Positions 7,322 through 16,700 of a stretch of DNA of 47,945 bases are shown piece by piece. The position numbers and the translations under genes were made by a program. The notes beneath the pieces are model-generated. The model was not told the DNA's origin. It saw only the letters and a program-made list of their open reading frames with translations, and made no database searches. The stretch is from an uncultured Victivallales bacterium (GTDB lineage Bacteria; Verrucomicrobiota; Lentisphaeria; Oligosphaerales; JAFGRS01): positions 1 through 47,945 of the forward strand of contig CAILUI010000011.1 in the NCBI GenBank assembly GCA_903837355.1, read 5' to 3'. Position 1 is the first letter of the stretch. Every line of letters starts with the position of its first letter.

Positions 7322-9201
7322 TGCCGCTCATTCACCCCGATCAATGGCTCCCTGTTGGCGTCGACTCCCTCGAGGCCGCCGCCGAGGCAGCAGTCCGCTC
7401 TGACTGGAATGCTCTCGTCGTGGCAGGTCCGGGCGCAGGGAAGACCGAACTCCTCGCCCAACGCGCCTGCTTCCTCCTTGATACCGGGACATGCCCGGCG
7501 CCCCGCCGAATCCTGGCGATCTCCTTCAAACGTGATGCGGCCAGGAACTTGGGGGATCGCGTGCAGCAGCGGTGTGGTGACCGGGCCAAGCGCTTCGACT
7601 CATTCACCCTTGACGCGTTCGCGAAGAGCCTGGTCGACCGTTTCATGCCCGCTCTGTCCGCAGACTGGCGCCCCAAGGCGGGCTACGAAGTGATGGTGAA
7701 GTCGCTACGCCCTGGCGATATGCGGGAGTGGATACAGGCCGCCGGCGCGCCCCCGGGCCAAACGCCGATCGACCTGCACCAACTGTCCGATACGGACATC
7801 AGACGCACGTTCGACCGCCTCTGCCATGGGTTCCGCCTTCCCTACGACGGCGACGAGGTGAAGCCGTTTGCAGCCCATCTTGGCCTGCGATGGTGGCGCG
7901 AGCAACTCAGCGTTCCGGAAGGGACACCCAGTCTGACCTTCCCTATGCTGTGTCGCCTGGCCGCGTTCCTCTTGAGGCAGAACCCGAGGCTGACGTATGC
8001 GCTGCGCGCGACATATGGCTTCGTGTTTCTCGACGAGTTTCAGGATACAACTGCGGCCCAGTACGATCTTGTCCAGGCAGCGTTCCATGGATCGACAGCG
8101 GTCCTGACTGCTGTCGGGGACCGCAAGCAACGGATCATGGTCTGGGCGGGAGCAATGGTCGAGGTCTTCGAGGCCTACCAGGCTGATTTCGGCGCCAAGT
8201 TACACCACTTGGTGAGCAACTACCGTTCGGCGCCTGAGTTGGTGAGGATGCAGCATGTCATCGCCCAGGCCCTGGAGACTGGAACTCCCCCCGCGAAGGC
8301 GGCGAGGACGGGGCTCTCCGGCGGCTGCGTTGTGCTCGAGTTCAGCAACCCCGAAGAGGAGGCGGCCCACGTAGCGGCCATGATTGGGCGGGGGGTCGGT
8401 GAGGGCATGGGACCTCGCGATTTCTGCATCCTGGTGCGCCAGCGCACAGCTGAGATGATCGGTCCGCTGAAGACCGAACTCGGCAAACAAGGCATTCGGC
8501 TGCGTGACGAGTCCGAACTCCAGGATCTCCTGGCAGAACCGGTGGTTGAGTTCCTGCTCGCGGTTCTGCGCCTCGCTACGAGACCTCGTGACGCAGAGGC
8601 ATGGGAGCTGCTCACGAGCCGCATCATGATGCTGTTGGGCACCGACGATGGCGATGACGGCACCATGGTTGAGCGGCAATCGAGACTGCTGGTTGAGCAT
8701 GCCAGAGCTGGGATGGCCCTGGATCATTCGAACCCGGCTCTGCCGGCCGAACTCGTAGGTCTTCTCGGGGCAGATGTGTTCCGGGCCGCACATCGCCAGT
8801 ACAGGAGCGGCTCTTTCCTCGACGATGTACTTGGTCGCCTGGCCAAGGCATTGCAGACGTCGGCAGGAATCTGTGCCTCCGCACGCGAGGCGGTAGATGA
8901 TCTGATCGGCGCGAACGTCGTTCCGGCCATGACCATCCACAAGAGCAAGGGACTCGAGTTCCACACGGTGATCTTCCTTGGGCTGGAGGACTCACAGTGG
9001 TGGGGGTTTGCGAACCAACCTGACGAAGAGAAGCGAGGGTTCTTCGTTGCTTTCTCTCGTGCTGCTGAGCGAGTGTTCTTCACCTTCTCAGATCTCCGTG
9101 ACGGACGGTGGCGGCGCGAACCGCAGGCCAGAGATGGCATTGGCGACTTGTACGCGATCTTGCAGAAGGCCGGCGTGCCGACTGAGGACCTACGGCTTTA
9201 G
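7321..9201 (+). CDS. gajB: UvrD/Rep-like superfamily 1 helicase, Gabija GajB-like
   Basis: GajB is the SF1 helicase-like partner of GajA, which senses DNA ends and hydrolyses nucleotides. The 626 residues carry motif I GPGAGKTE (K41), motif Ia ILAISFKRDAARNL, FTLDAFAKSLVDRF, motif II LDEFQDTTAAQ (D238), motif III AVGDRKQRIMVWAGA, motif IV VSNYRSAPELVRM, motif V MTIHKSKGLEFHTV and motif VI VAFSRAAERVFFTFS. It looks active. It starts at an ATG overlapping the last base of the gajA stop, so the two are translationally coupled. The pair sits inside a type I R-M locus, between hsdS and hsdR. A generic repair helicase is less likely, given the OLD-type partner. Confidence 0.86.
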   Translation: MPLIHPDQWLPVGVDSLEAAAEAAVRSDWNALVVAGPGAGKTELLAQRACFLLDTGTCPAPRRILAISFKRDAARNLGDRVQQRCGDRAKRFDSFTLDAFAKSLVDRFMPALSADWRPKAGYEVMVKSLRPGDMREWIQAAGAPPGQTPIDLHQLSDTDIRRTFDRLCHGFRLPYDGDEVKPFAAHLGLRWWREQLSVPEGTPSLTFPMLCRLAAFLLRQNPRLTYALRATYGFVFLDEFQDTTAAQYDLVQAAFHGSTAVLTAVGDRKQRIMVWAGAMVEVFEAYQADFGAKLHHLVSNYRSAPELVRMQHVIAQALETGTPPAKAARTGLSGGCVVLEFSNPEEEAAHVAAMIGRGVGEGMGPRDFCILVRQRTAEMIGPLKTELGKQGIRLRDESELQDLLAEPVVEFLLAVLRLATRPRDAEAWELLTSRIMMLLGTDDGDDGTMVERQSRLLVEHARAGMALDHSNPALPAELVGLLGADVFRAAHRQYRSGSFLDDVLGRLAKALQTSAGICASAREAVDDLIGANVVPAMTIHKSKGLEFHTVIFLGLEDSQWWGFANQPDEEKRGFFVAFSRAAERVFFTFSDLRDGRWRREPQARDGIGDLYAILQKAGVPTEDLRL

Positions 9202-9265
9202 GCACTAACAGTTCGGGAGGTCTGCGCTCAAGGGCTGGGACGACAGACCTGGAGAGGACTCTGCA

Positions 9266-10135
9266 ATGGGTGACGACTTGGTTGACGTGAGCTTGCCGAT
9301 TGGCCCGATATCAGTGAGCGTCAATGGGCTGCTCCGGAAGCTGTTTGGTCGGCTGAAGAAGGGCCCGGCAGACGTGGTGGCGGAGCGGTTCCTCGCCCTT
9401 TTCGGCGCACACGGTGTCGCGGTCCAGCAGATTCCACGCCTGCTGCCGCAGGTGACGCTCGCCGGACTGAACTCGCATGATGCGCTGGTTGGCGCCCTGA
9501 CAAATGAGGTGCTCGATGGCGCCGCAGCGCTCTTCGGGATCCAGCGGGACTGGTTGGATGGAACCACCGACGAGCTCTACCAGTGCCGGTGGTGCTACAA
9601 AGAGCCGGCGCGTCTCTTTGAGGATCTCGCCACGCTCAATCCAGACACTTTCCGCGAACCGCTGCTGGCCCTCTCCTGCACACCGCGCCTAAGCGCAACA
9701 GGTGGCCGGGGTCAGTGGCTGGTGCTACTGCTGGCGGAAGCGGCTGCGGAGTTGGGTGAAGGGGAAGTACTGCGTTTCTGCATCTACGGCGACTCTTGGG
9801 ATTGGGGGTATGCTCCGTCTCGCATTCAGGTCAAAGCCATGGTGAGGCTTGCCTACCTGCACGCGGGGAGGCCAGTGCCCCTCTTCCGTGTGAGCTCGGA
9901 GGAGCTAGAGGCCGTCCGGGACGGCAAACGAGTGCCTTCCGCATGCGTCAGCGGCCACGGGCTCAATGGTGTGTCCCTGGAGGACTACGGGCTCTCGTCA
10001 CTCGAAAGCGTCCAGGCGAAGGAGGTCGAGGAGTTGCCCGCGGTGCTTCGCTACATCGAGGAGAATGGGCTGGAGGCCGCCGCGGCGAGGGCTGTCGAAG
10101 CCCGGCGCAGAGAGGGCGCAGGGTTCCCCCCGTGA
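9266..10135 (+). CDS. Unrecognised 289-residue protein downstream of the Gabija-like pair
   Basis: I cannot assign a function. The ATG is preceded by GGAGAGG at a suitable distance. The N-terminal 120 residues (RFLALFGAHGVAVQQIPRLL to LFGIQRDWLDGTTDELY) read like a conserved alpha-helical domain that I have seen in uncharacterised proteins. Next comes CRWCYKEPARLFEDL, with a CxxC that could bind metal. The rest is mixed, with a WDWGYAPSRIQ stretch and a basic C-terminus ([10 protein letters not shown]). No signal peptide or membrane segment is visible. The stop overlaps the next gene's GTG start (GTGA), so the two are probably co-expressed. Position inside the R-M locus suggests an accessory defence role, by association only. 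Confidence 0.75.
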   Translation: MGDDLVDVSLPIGPISVSVNGLLRKLFGRLKKGPADVVAERFLALFGAHGVAVQQIPRLLPQVTLAGLNSHDALVGALTNEVLDGAAALFGIQRDWLDGTTDELYQCRWCYKEPARLFEDLATLNPDTFREPLLALSCTPRLSATGGRGQWLVLLLAEAAAELGEGEVLRFCIYGDSWDWGYAPSRIQVKAMVRLAYLHAGRPVPLFRVSSEELEAVRDGKRVPSACVSGHGLNGVSLEDYGLSSLESVQAKEVEELPAVLRYIEENGLEAAAARAVEARRREGAGFPP

Positions 10136-11679
10136 AGGACCACTACGTCGGCGATATCAACGACTACCGCAAGTATGGGCTGCTCCGGCTGCTCTCCGGC
10201 CACGGCGCACTGAGCACCGCGGTGTGCTGGATGCTGACCGCCGGCGACGGCCGCGGGGACGGGGAGAAGACCGCGTACCTGCGGCAGCCCGAGAAGTACC
10301 GAGCCCGCGACCCGGAGCTGTTCGACCGGCTTCATGACCTGGTTGTGCTCCGGAACGCCCGTGACGTCCAGGCCATCGAGCAGGCTGGAGTCCTGCCCGG
10401 GGCCAAGTTCCAATCCGCCCTCCTGGCCGATGACCCCGAGGCGCGCCGCCGGTACATGGACGACTTCCTCACGCTGGCGAAGGGCTGCGACCTGGTATTC
10501 TTCGACCCCGACAACGGCATCGAGGTGAAGTCGGTGCCCCTGGGCCGGAAGGACTCGGCCAAGTACCTGTACTGGGCGGAGCTGAAGCGCGCCTTCGCCG
10601 CGGGGGCCTCGGTCCTGATCTACCAGCACTTCCCGCGCGAAGAGCGCGCTTCGTACGTGGCCAAGCTGGCGCGCAAGGTCACGAACCGTACCGGCGCCGG
10701 CACGGTGTACGCCTTCAGCTCCGCTCACGTGCTCTTCCTGCTGGTGGTCCAGGAGACGCACGCACGGGCCCTGGATGAGGCGGCAGAGCGCGTGCGCTCC
10801 GCCTGGGGAGGCGAGTTCCGCGTCACGATCCACAGCAAGTCCGCGACCCCAGACACGGGAGGTCTGGAGGGCCAATGGTCCTCCAGCGGGGGTGCGGGGG
10901 CAGAGCCCCGCGCGCGTCTGCTAAGCGAGTTCCAGGCGCTGCACACGGGGCCACCGGAATGGGCCTGGCCCTACGCCCCGTCCATCCCGTGCATCGGTAC
11001 GGAGTACGCCGTTGGGAGCGGGCTGCTGGTCTACGCCAGCGCCGAGAACCTGGCGTGGATGCACGGCACGGCGATCCCGGAGCGCTTCACCTCGGCACGC
11101 GCCTGCGATCGCTACCGGGCGGTCTACGAAGACGAAGGCAGGCATTCTGACCGCTTCTTCCCTATCGTCGGCATGGCGCCGGTCGAAGATGGCGGGCTGC
11201 TGGCGGCGGCGCTGTTCATCGCGGGGAAGCTGGGGCTGCCCACCGCCGACGCGCCGCGAGCCCTTCTGGAGACGTTGGCGGTCACGAACGGGTGCAAGTT
11301 CTCCATCCGCTCAGGGACGAACCAGGACTACATCGACAAGCCCGACAAGCTGGCCGAGTCGCTGCCCTTTGTGGTGGCGGAGCTTGCCGCCCTGCGGCCG
11401 GCCGTGACACTGGTCCCGCGCAGCCTGTGGCAGCAACCGCTGCTCGCCGCCGCCATGCGCGGCGCAAGCCCGCGGACCAGGTATATCGACGTGCCGCAAT
11501 TCAACGCTACGGTGGTGAACTGCCAACGGGCGATGACCGACTGCCATGCGCATGGGCTGGCACTCCGGGAACGCCTGCAGGCGACGCCCTTGGGCGAGTG
11601 GATGCGCCACCTGGTCGGGTTCCGTGAGGAAAACGCCTGGCGCTACATCGCCTGGCTGGATGGGAACATGGGGGTCTGA
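10132..11679 (+). CDS. Two-domain unknown; C-terminal half paralogous to the 18632-19459 product
   Basis: The GTG start overlaps the previous stop, giving 515 residues. The N-terminal part (1-235; [46 protein letters not shown]) resembles a widespread uncharacterised family. The FFDPDNG motif recalls the DPPY region of some methyltransferases, but I do not claim that activity. Residues about 261-515 are a second domain ([66 protein letters not shown]). By eye it is about three-quarters identical to the free-standing protein at 18632-19459. The two parts are joined by a low-complexity linker ([18 protein letters not shown]) encoded by GC-rich sequence that looks like former intergenic DNA, so the gene may be a recent fusion. 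Confidence 0.8.
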   Translation: MKDHYVGDINDYRKYGLLRLLSGHGALSTAVCWMLTAGDGRGDGEKTAYLRQPEKYRARDPELFDRLHDLVVLRNARDVQAIEQAGVLPGAKFQSALLADDPEARRRYMDDFLTLAKGCDLVFFDPDNGIEVKSVPLGRKDSAKYLYWAELKRAFAAGASVLIYQHFPREERASYVAKLARKVTNRTGAGTVYAFSSAHVLFLLVVQETHARALDEAAERVRSAWGGEFRVTIHSKSATPDTGGLEGQWSSSGGAGAEPRARLLSEFQALHTGPPEWAWPYAPSIPCIGTEYAVGSGLLVYASAENLAWMHGTAIPERFTSARACDRYRAVYEDEGRHSDRFFPIVGMAPVEDGGLLAAALFIAGKLGLPTADAPRALLETLAVTNGCKFSIRSGTNQDYIDKPDKLAESLPFVVAELAALRPAVTLVPRSLWQQPLLAAAMRGASPRTRYIDVPQFNATVVNCQRAMTDCHAHGLALRERLQATPLGEWMRHLVGFREENAWRYIAWLDGNMGV

Positions 11680-11733
11680 GGCAGGCGAGCCGGCCCGCGC
11701 GCCGCTGTCGCCAGGCTATAGTTGTTTGTCAGA

Positions 11734-11755
11734 CACCGGCGTCCGTGCGTCGGTG
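11734..11755. repeat. Small hairpin upstream of the fic gene
   Basis: CACCGGCG (11734-11741) pairs with CGTCGGTG (11748-11755) around a 6-nt loop, with one G-T pair. It lies 54 bases after the previous stop and 20 bases before the fic start. There is no following T-run, so an intrinsic terminator is not supported. It could affect fic translation or be incidental. Confidence 0.35.
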
Positions 11756-11774
11756 CCTGCGGGGAGCTGACTCC

Positions 11775-12872
11775 ATGGACCCTTGCAGGAGCTCCTTGGG
11801 GACCACTGACACCATGAGCATGCCACACGCCTTCCGCCCGGTCTTTCATATCACCAACTCGATGACCGCCGGCTTGACGCGGATCGAGCGGGCACGGGGC
11901 TTCCTGGAGGCGGCGCGGCTGTCCGAGGACTGGCTGACGACGATGCGCTCGCGGGCGCTGTTGCTGGAGGCGCACCACACCACGCATATCGAGGGCACGC
12001 GCCTGACCCTGGAGCAGGCCGAGCGCCTGCTGGCGGGCGAGACGGTGGCCGGGGCCGATCCCGACGATGCGCGCGAACTCCTGAACTACCGCACCGCCTT
12101 CGAGTTCGTCAGCGGCTATCTGAACGATGGCGGGCCGGTTACGGAAGGTCTGGTCCGGGAGATACACCGGCGGCTGGTCACTGGGGTGCGGGGCGGGTCG
12201 GCAACTCCCGGCGAGTACCGGCGGGTGCAGAACTACGTGGTGGACTCGGCCACCGGGAAGGCCGTCTACACCCCGCCGCCGCCCGGCGATGTGGCCCCAC
12301 TCATGTCCGAGCTGGTGGCGTGGCTCAACGCGACATCCGACCTCCATCCGGTGCTGGCGAGCGGCACCGCGCAGTTCCAATTGGTGCATATCCACCCGTT
12401 CGTGGACGGGAATGGCCGCACCTCGCGCCTGCTGTCAACGCTGTGTCTATACCGGGCCGGCTACGACTTCAAACGCCTGTTCTCGATCAGCGAGTACTAT
12501 GACCGGGACCGCGCTGCGTTCTACGCCGCCATTCAGGGCGTCCGCGACGCCGGCATGGATCTGACGGGCTGGCTGGAGTACTTCATCGAGGGCCTGGCAA
12601 CCCAGATGGATGAGGTAACCGACCGTGGAAAGCGGGTGATCCGGCGTGACGTGATTGCCCGCGAGCATAGCCTCAGCATGCGGCAAGCGCTGGCGGTAGG
12701 GCATCTGCTGGAGAGCCCCGAGTTGCGCATCGAGGACATGGAGGCGCTCTGCCCCGGTGTGACCCGGCGCACCTTGCAGCGCGATCTCCAAGGCCTGGTC
12801 AAGGCTGGTGTGCTGAAAGCTGTAGGCGCCGCCAGAAGCGCACGCTACAAACTGCGGGTAAGAGGCTTATGA
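11775..12872 (+). CDS. fic: Fic-domain protein (AMP transferase type) with C-terminal winged helix
   Basis: Fic enzymes transfer AMP or related groups to protein hydroxyls. This 365-residue protein has the full catalytic motif [12 protein letters not shown] beginning at H207. An N-terminal inhibitory-helix motif, T69-x3-E73-G74 (TTHIEG), indicates an autoinhibited class II enzyme. The C-terminal region (residues about 300-365; [30 protein letters not shown]) looks like a winged helix, so the protein may also bind DNA. ATG 11775 is preferred because GGGGAG lies 8 bases upstream; ATG 11814 is the alternative and loses 13 residues. Fic genes are common passengers in type I R-M loci, where their role is unclear. 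A phased repeat array follows the stop codon directly. Confidence 0.93.
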   Translation: MDPCRSSLGTTDTMSMPHAFRPVFHITNSMTAGLTRIERARGFLEAARLSEDWLTTMRSRALLLEAHHTTHIEGTRLTLEQAERLLAGETVAGADPDDARELLNYRTAFEFVSGYLNDGGPVTEGLVREIHRRLVTGVRGGSATPGEYRRVQNYVVDSATGKAVYTPPPPGDVAPLMSELVAWLNATSDLHPVLASGTAQFQLVHIHPFVDGNGRTSRLLSTLCLYRAGYDFKRLFSISEYYDRDRAAFYAAIQGVRDAGMDLTGWLEYFIEGLATQMDEVTDRGKRVIRRDVIAREHSLSMRQALAVGHLLESPELRIEDMEALCPGVTRRTLQRDLQGLVKAGVLKAVGAARSARYKLRVRGL

Positions 12873-12876
12873 CAGT

Positions 12877-12931
12877 ATCGCGACAAAATCGCGACACGTA
12901 TTGCGACAGACTCGCGACACGTATTGCGACA
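12877..12931. repeat. Five helically phased CGACA repeats after fic
   Basis: CGACA occurs at 12881, 12892, 12904, 12915 and 12927, at intervals of 11, 12, 11 and 12 bases, each in a context of T[CG]GCGACA or CGCGACA. A longer unit, TCGCGACACGTATTGCGACA, is repeated exactly at 12889-12908 and 12912-12931. Spacing close to one helical turn suggests binding sites on one face of the DNA. The array lies between fic, whose product has a winged helix, and the 13027 gene. Confidence 0.75.
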
Positions 12932-13026
12932 TCCTTGCCGCAGGGATTCCGGTCGCCGTGCGGGTACGGAGCTTCCATCCGAGCTGTGACAGGGTACAAA
13001 CCACAAGCGGAGCCGTGGTACTCTCT

Positions 13027-13779
13027 ATGAGAGCACTGATCGCGAGTCACCCAGAGATGGCGGAGGAGCTTCCGCTTATCCATACCAGCCGCTGCGAACA
13101 CCTGGCCGCCATTGCCGCGACCCACACGCTGGAGCCACGTGAGTGTACGGTGTTCAGTGAGAGTCTGACGTACCTCTTCTACGGCCGCCCAGCCTACCGG
13201 TCTAGAGTTGGCAGTCAGTTCGGCGAGCCGATTGCGCTCTGTCCAGTCTGCTTCGTGTTCAAACCGCGAACGGTTTCACGCACGTTACACCGCGTCTTCC
13301 CTTGCGACACGGGAGCCGTGGCGTCTGACCGTTTCGCGCCAGAGATACCCGCAAGCGACCTCGCCGCCCTCGAGCTGGCGCCTGAGATCGAGAGTGCTCG
13401 TCGTGCGGTCAGCCTGTTCTTTGAGCACAACGGGGCCTACTTCGCAGGCAGAGTCATGGCTGGCAGATCGTTCGTCGGGGGAAGCGTCGCGGCGCGGTTC
13501 TACGATCTGCTTCAGCGTCCAGGACCGGCGGACTATGATGACCGGAAGTCCGCAATTGAGGTGCAGGTGAACCAGGCAGTTCCTCTTTCCGGCCAGTTGC
13601 TCTTTGTTGTGCTGCCCAAGGAGTTCCTGGAGGAAGCCCCAGTTCGGGACGCGATCATCAACATCTGGAACTGCGATCCTGTCACGTACCCTACGTTCCA
13701 CGGCGACGCCCCGGCGGCATACTACGCAGTGGTGCGTCAAGAAGTCGCCAAGCGGTTCACAGAGGCCACACGCATATGA
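13027..13779 (+). CDS. Unrecognised 250-residue protein coupled to hsdR
   Basis: No function is recognised. The product begins MRALIASHPEMAEELPLIHTSRCEHLAAIA and contains TYLFYGRPAYRS and LCPVCFVFKP, whose Cys pair could bind metal, then RVFPCDTGA. The middle and end have no familiar motif. The YGRPAYR and PVCF signatures recall uncharacterised bacterial proteins found in defence neighbourhoods, a memory rather than a check. Start choice is uncertain: ATG 13027 has a weak GGAG 14 bases upstream, and earlier in-frame starts lie within or next to the phased CGACA array. The stop overlaps the hsdR start (ATGA), so the two are translationally coupled and probably act together. Confidence 0.72.
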   Translation: MRALIASHPEMAEELPLIHTSRCEHLAAIAATHTLEPRECTVFSESLTYLFYGRPAYRSRVGSQFGEPIALCPVCFVFKPRTVSRTLHRVFPCDTGAVASDRFAPEIPASDLAALELAPEIESARRAVSLFFEHNGAYFAGRVMAGRSFVGGSVAARFYDLLQRPGPADYDDRKSAIEVQVNQAVPLSGQLLFVVLPKEFLEEAPVRDAIINIWNCDPVTYPTFHGDAPAAYYAVVRQEVAKRFTEATRI

Positions 13780-16700
13780 ACGGACCGACAACGCTGGAGT
13801 TCGTTGGCGTTTTTCGGCCCAGGGGCCGCGGACCCGGCTTCGGCATCGCTGTCTTTGAGGGACTGGGGTGCTTCTGGGCACAGCAGGTTGGGGAAGATGG
13901 CCGCATCGCCCGCTTCGTTCCGTGCGACGTAGAGGCTCATGGCCTGAGGGTCCGGCCAAGAGGCACAGAGGGAACTCGTAGCGTTGGCCAGCAAGCCCTC
14001 CATGCTTTCGAGACGCTTGATGGCACGCTCAGCGTTGAAACAAGAGAGGCGCTGGCGGCCCAGTTGCGGGCCCACCTGTCCCTCCTGCGGGACACTCCCT
14101 TTGTCATGCATGACGTTGCCACTTTTCTGGGTAACCGGCGCGCGCTCGCGGACGCCGAGGCTCTGTGCCAGAGCGTCTTGGCCCAAGTGAGAGGCAGTCA
14201 CAGCGGCGTAGCCCGGTCTCCGCAGCGGCAAGCATCGGGTAGAGCACTCCAGTGGGAGCGCGATCTGGTCGAGAGGCCCTTCTGCAAACAGCTCCAGACG
14301 ATGGGCTGGCAGTGGATCGAGGGTGACCCGGACTTGCCCGAGTCCACGGAGCGCACGAACTCGCGCGAGGTGTTGCTCCGGGGGCGGTTGGGGGCAGCCT
14401 TGCGCAGGATCAACCTGCGTGACGGCCAGCCCTGGATGGATGAGGCGAGAATCGCCAAGGCGATTCGGGACCTGGAGCAGGCCGCCGGCCACCGACTGCT
14501 GGAGGCCAACCAGTCGGCCACCACGCTATTGCTGAAGGGTACAGTGGCCGAAGGGTTGCCGGGGTGGGACTACGGACGCCCGCAGCCGATCCAGTTCATC
14601 GATTTCGAGACCCCGACCAACAACGACTTCCTGGTCATCAACCAGCTCAAGGTGGAACTGGCGAGTGGACGGGGACACGTCATCCCTGACGCGGTGCTTT
14701 TCGTGAACGGCATCCCGCTGGCGGTGGCGGAGTTCAAGAGCCCCGGAAGCGAGAATCCGCTGCAGGAAGCCATCAACCAGCTCCTGCGCTACTCCAACCA
14801 GCGCAAGGAGCTGTTCCCAACACTCTACACCGAGAACGAGGGCGTAGAGCGGCTTTTCCACACCAACCAGCTTCTCATCGCCAGCGACTTCTTCGAGGCG
14901 CGTGTGGCCACCGTCGGAGCGCCGCCGGAAGCGTACCTGGAATGGGCGGACACCAGTCCTGTGCCGCTGAGCACGGTGGCCGAGGAACTGGGCGCGCTGC
15001 CCGCCCTGGCCGAGGAGGCCGAGGCGGAGCAGGAGCTGGCGACGGTTGGAGCAGATCCGAGCGGACATGCCGGCACCCCGCTTTTCTTCCGGACGCAGGC
15101 AGAACTGTCGCCTCCCCTCCGCGGCGCAGGCAAGGCTCTGCACAGCCAGCAGATCCTGGTGGCCGGCATGCTGCGGCCGGCGCATTTGCTCGACCTGGTC
15201 CGCAGCTTCACGGTCTTCCAGCAGGAGGACGGCCGGACGCGCAAAGTCGTGGCGCGGTACCAGCAGTTCCGCGCCGTACACAAGGCCGTCGCGCGCCTGC
15301 AGAAGGGGCGCACGCGGCGGCAGGGCGCAGAGCGCGACGAGCGTGGGGGCATCATCTGGCACACTCAGGGCTCCGGGAAGAGCCTGACCATGGTGTTCCT
15401 GGTGCGCAAGATGCGCACGATGGAAGGACTCAAGCGCTTCAAGGTGGTGGCGGTTACCGACCGCACTGACCTTGAGGGGCAGTTGCGGGAAACGGCACGC
15501 CTGAGCGGCGAGACGCTTCGGCCAGACGACCAGGACGCCAAGCTCCGGGAGTCCCCCACCGCGCTGACGCAGCGCATCCTCAGCGAGACGACGCCAGACA
15601 TCGTCTTCGCCATGCTCCAGAAGTACCAGGATATCGCCCGCCGGGAATGTGCCGAACCCGTGGCGATGACCATCGTGCGCAGGGAGAAGAAGCCGGGCAC
15701 CGACCAGCCGGTGGTCGAGCGCGCGGTGACCTTTGAGGACGATATCCACTTCGAGGACTTCCCGGTGCTCAACGAGTCCGCCGAGATCCTGGTGCTGGTG
15801 GACGAAGCGCACCGGTCGCATTCGCGTGCCTTGCATCGCAACCTGCGCAAGGCGCTTCCCAATGCGGCCATCATCGGCTTCACGGGCACGCCCATTCTGA
15901 GCAAGGACAAGACGGAGACGCGCGAGATCTTCGGCGACTTCATCGACAAGTACCTGCTGCGGGATGCGGAACTCGATGGCGCCACGGTGCCGATCCTTTA
16001 CGAGGGCCGTACGGCGGATGGGATGGTACAGAACGCGTCTGGCCTTGATCAGCTCTTCGAGGACCTGTTCAGGGATTACTCGCCCGACGAGATGGCCCTG
16101 ATCAAGGCGAAGTACGCGACGCAGGAGGATGTGCTTGAGGCGCCGCTGCTCATCGAACAGAAGGCACGGGACATGCTGCAGCACTACGCCAGCGTGGTGC
16201 TGCCCGAGCGCTTCAAGGCACAGGTGGTGGCCTGCAGCCGCACCGCGACCGTCATCTACCGGGAGAAGCTGGAGCAGGCGCGGCGCGAACTGGTTGCTGC
16301 GCTTGAGTCAGTCCCGTTGACCACGCTGGCACTGCCTGATGACGAGGTCGAGAAACTGGAACCACGGCTGCGTCTGCTGGTACGCTGCCACCCACAGCTG
16401 CCATTGCTGCGCGTGCTGGAGACCGCCGCCGTGTTCTCCGGCGATCACAACGACCCTGAGTCATGGTGGGACTGGGCCGACAAGGAGAAGCAGAAGGAGG
16501 TTGTCGCACGCTTCAAGCGCAAGCTGGCGCCGGGGAAGACCGACCGGACCGATCCGCTGTCCATCCTGGTCGTCAACAACATGCTGCTGACCGGCTTCGA
16601 CGCTCCCGTCGAGCAGGTGCTCTACCTGGACCGGAAGATCATCGCCCACGACCTGTTGCAGGCCATCGCACGGGTGAACCGCACCTGCGGCTCGAAGAAG

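Noticed and set aside
9796..10131. N-terminal extension of the 10132-11679 product to an upstream in-frame start at 9796
   Set aside because: It would overlap almost half of the preceding gene, reads as low-complexity Arg/Gly-rich sequence, and the GTG at 10132 gives a conventional 4-base overlap.
12901..13026. Longer start for the 13027 gene
   Set aside because: The extra 42 residues are encoded by the phased CGACA array and a poor leader; ATG 13027 is the more natural start.
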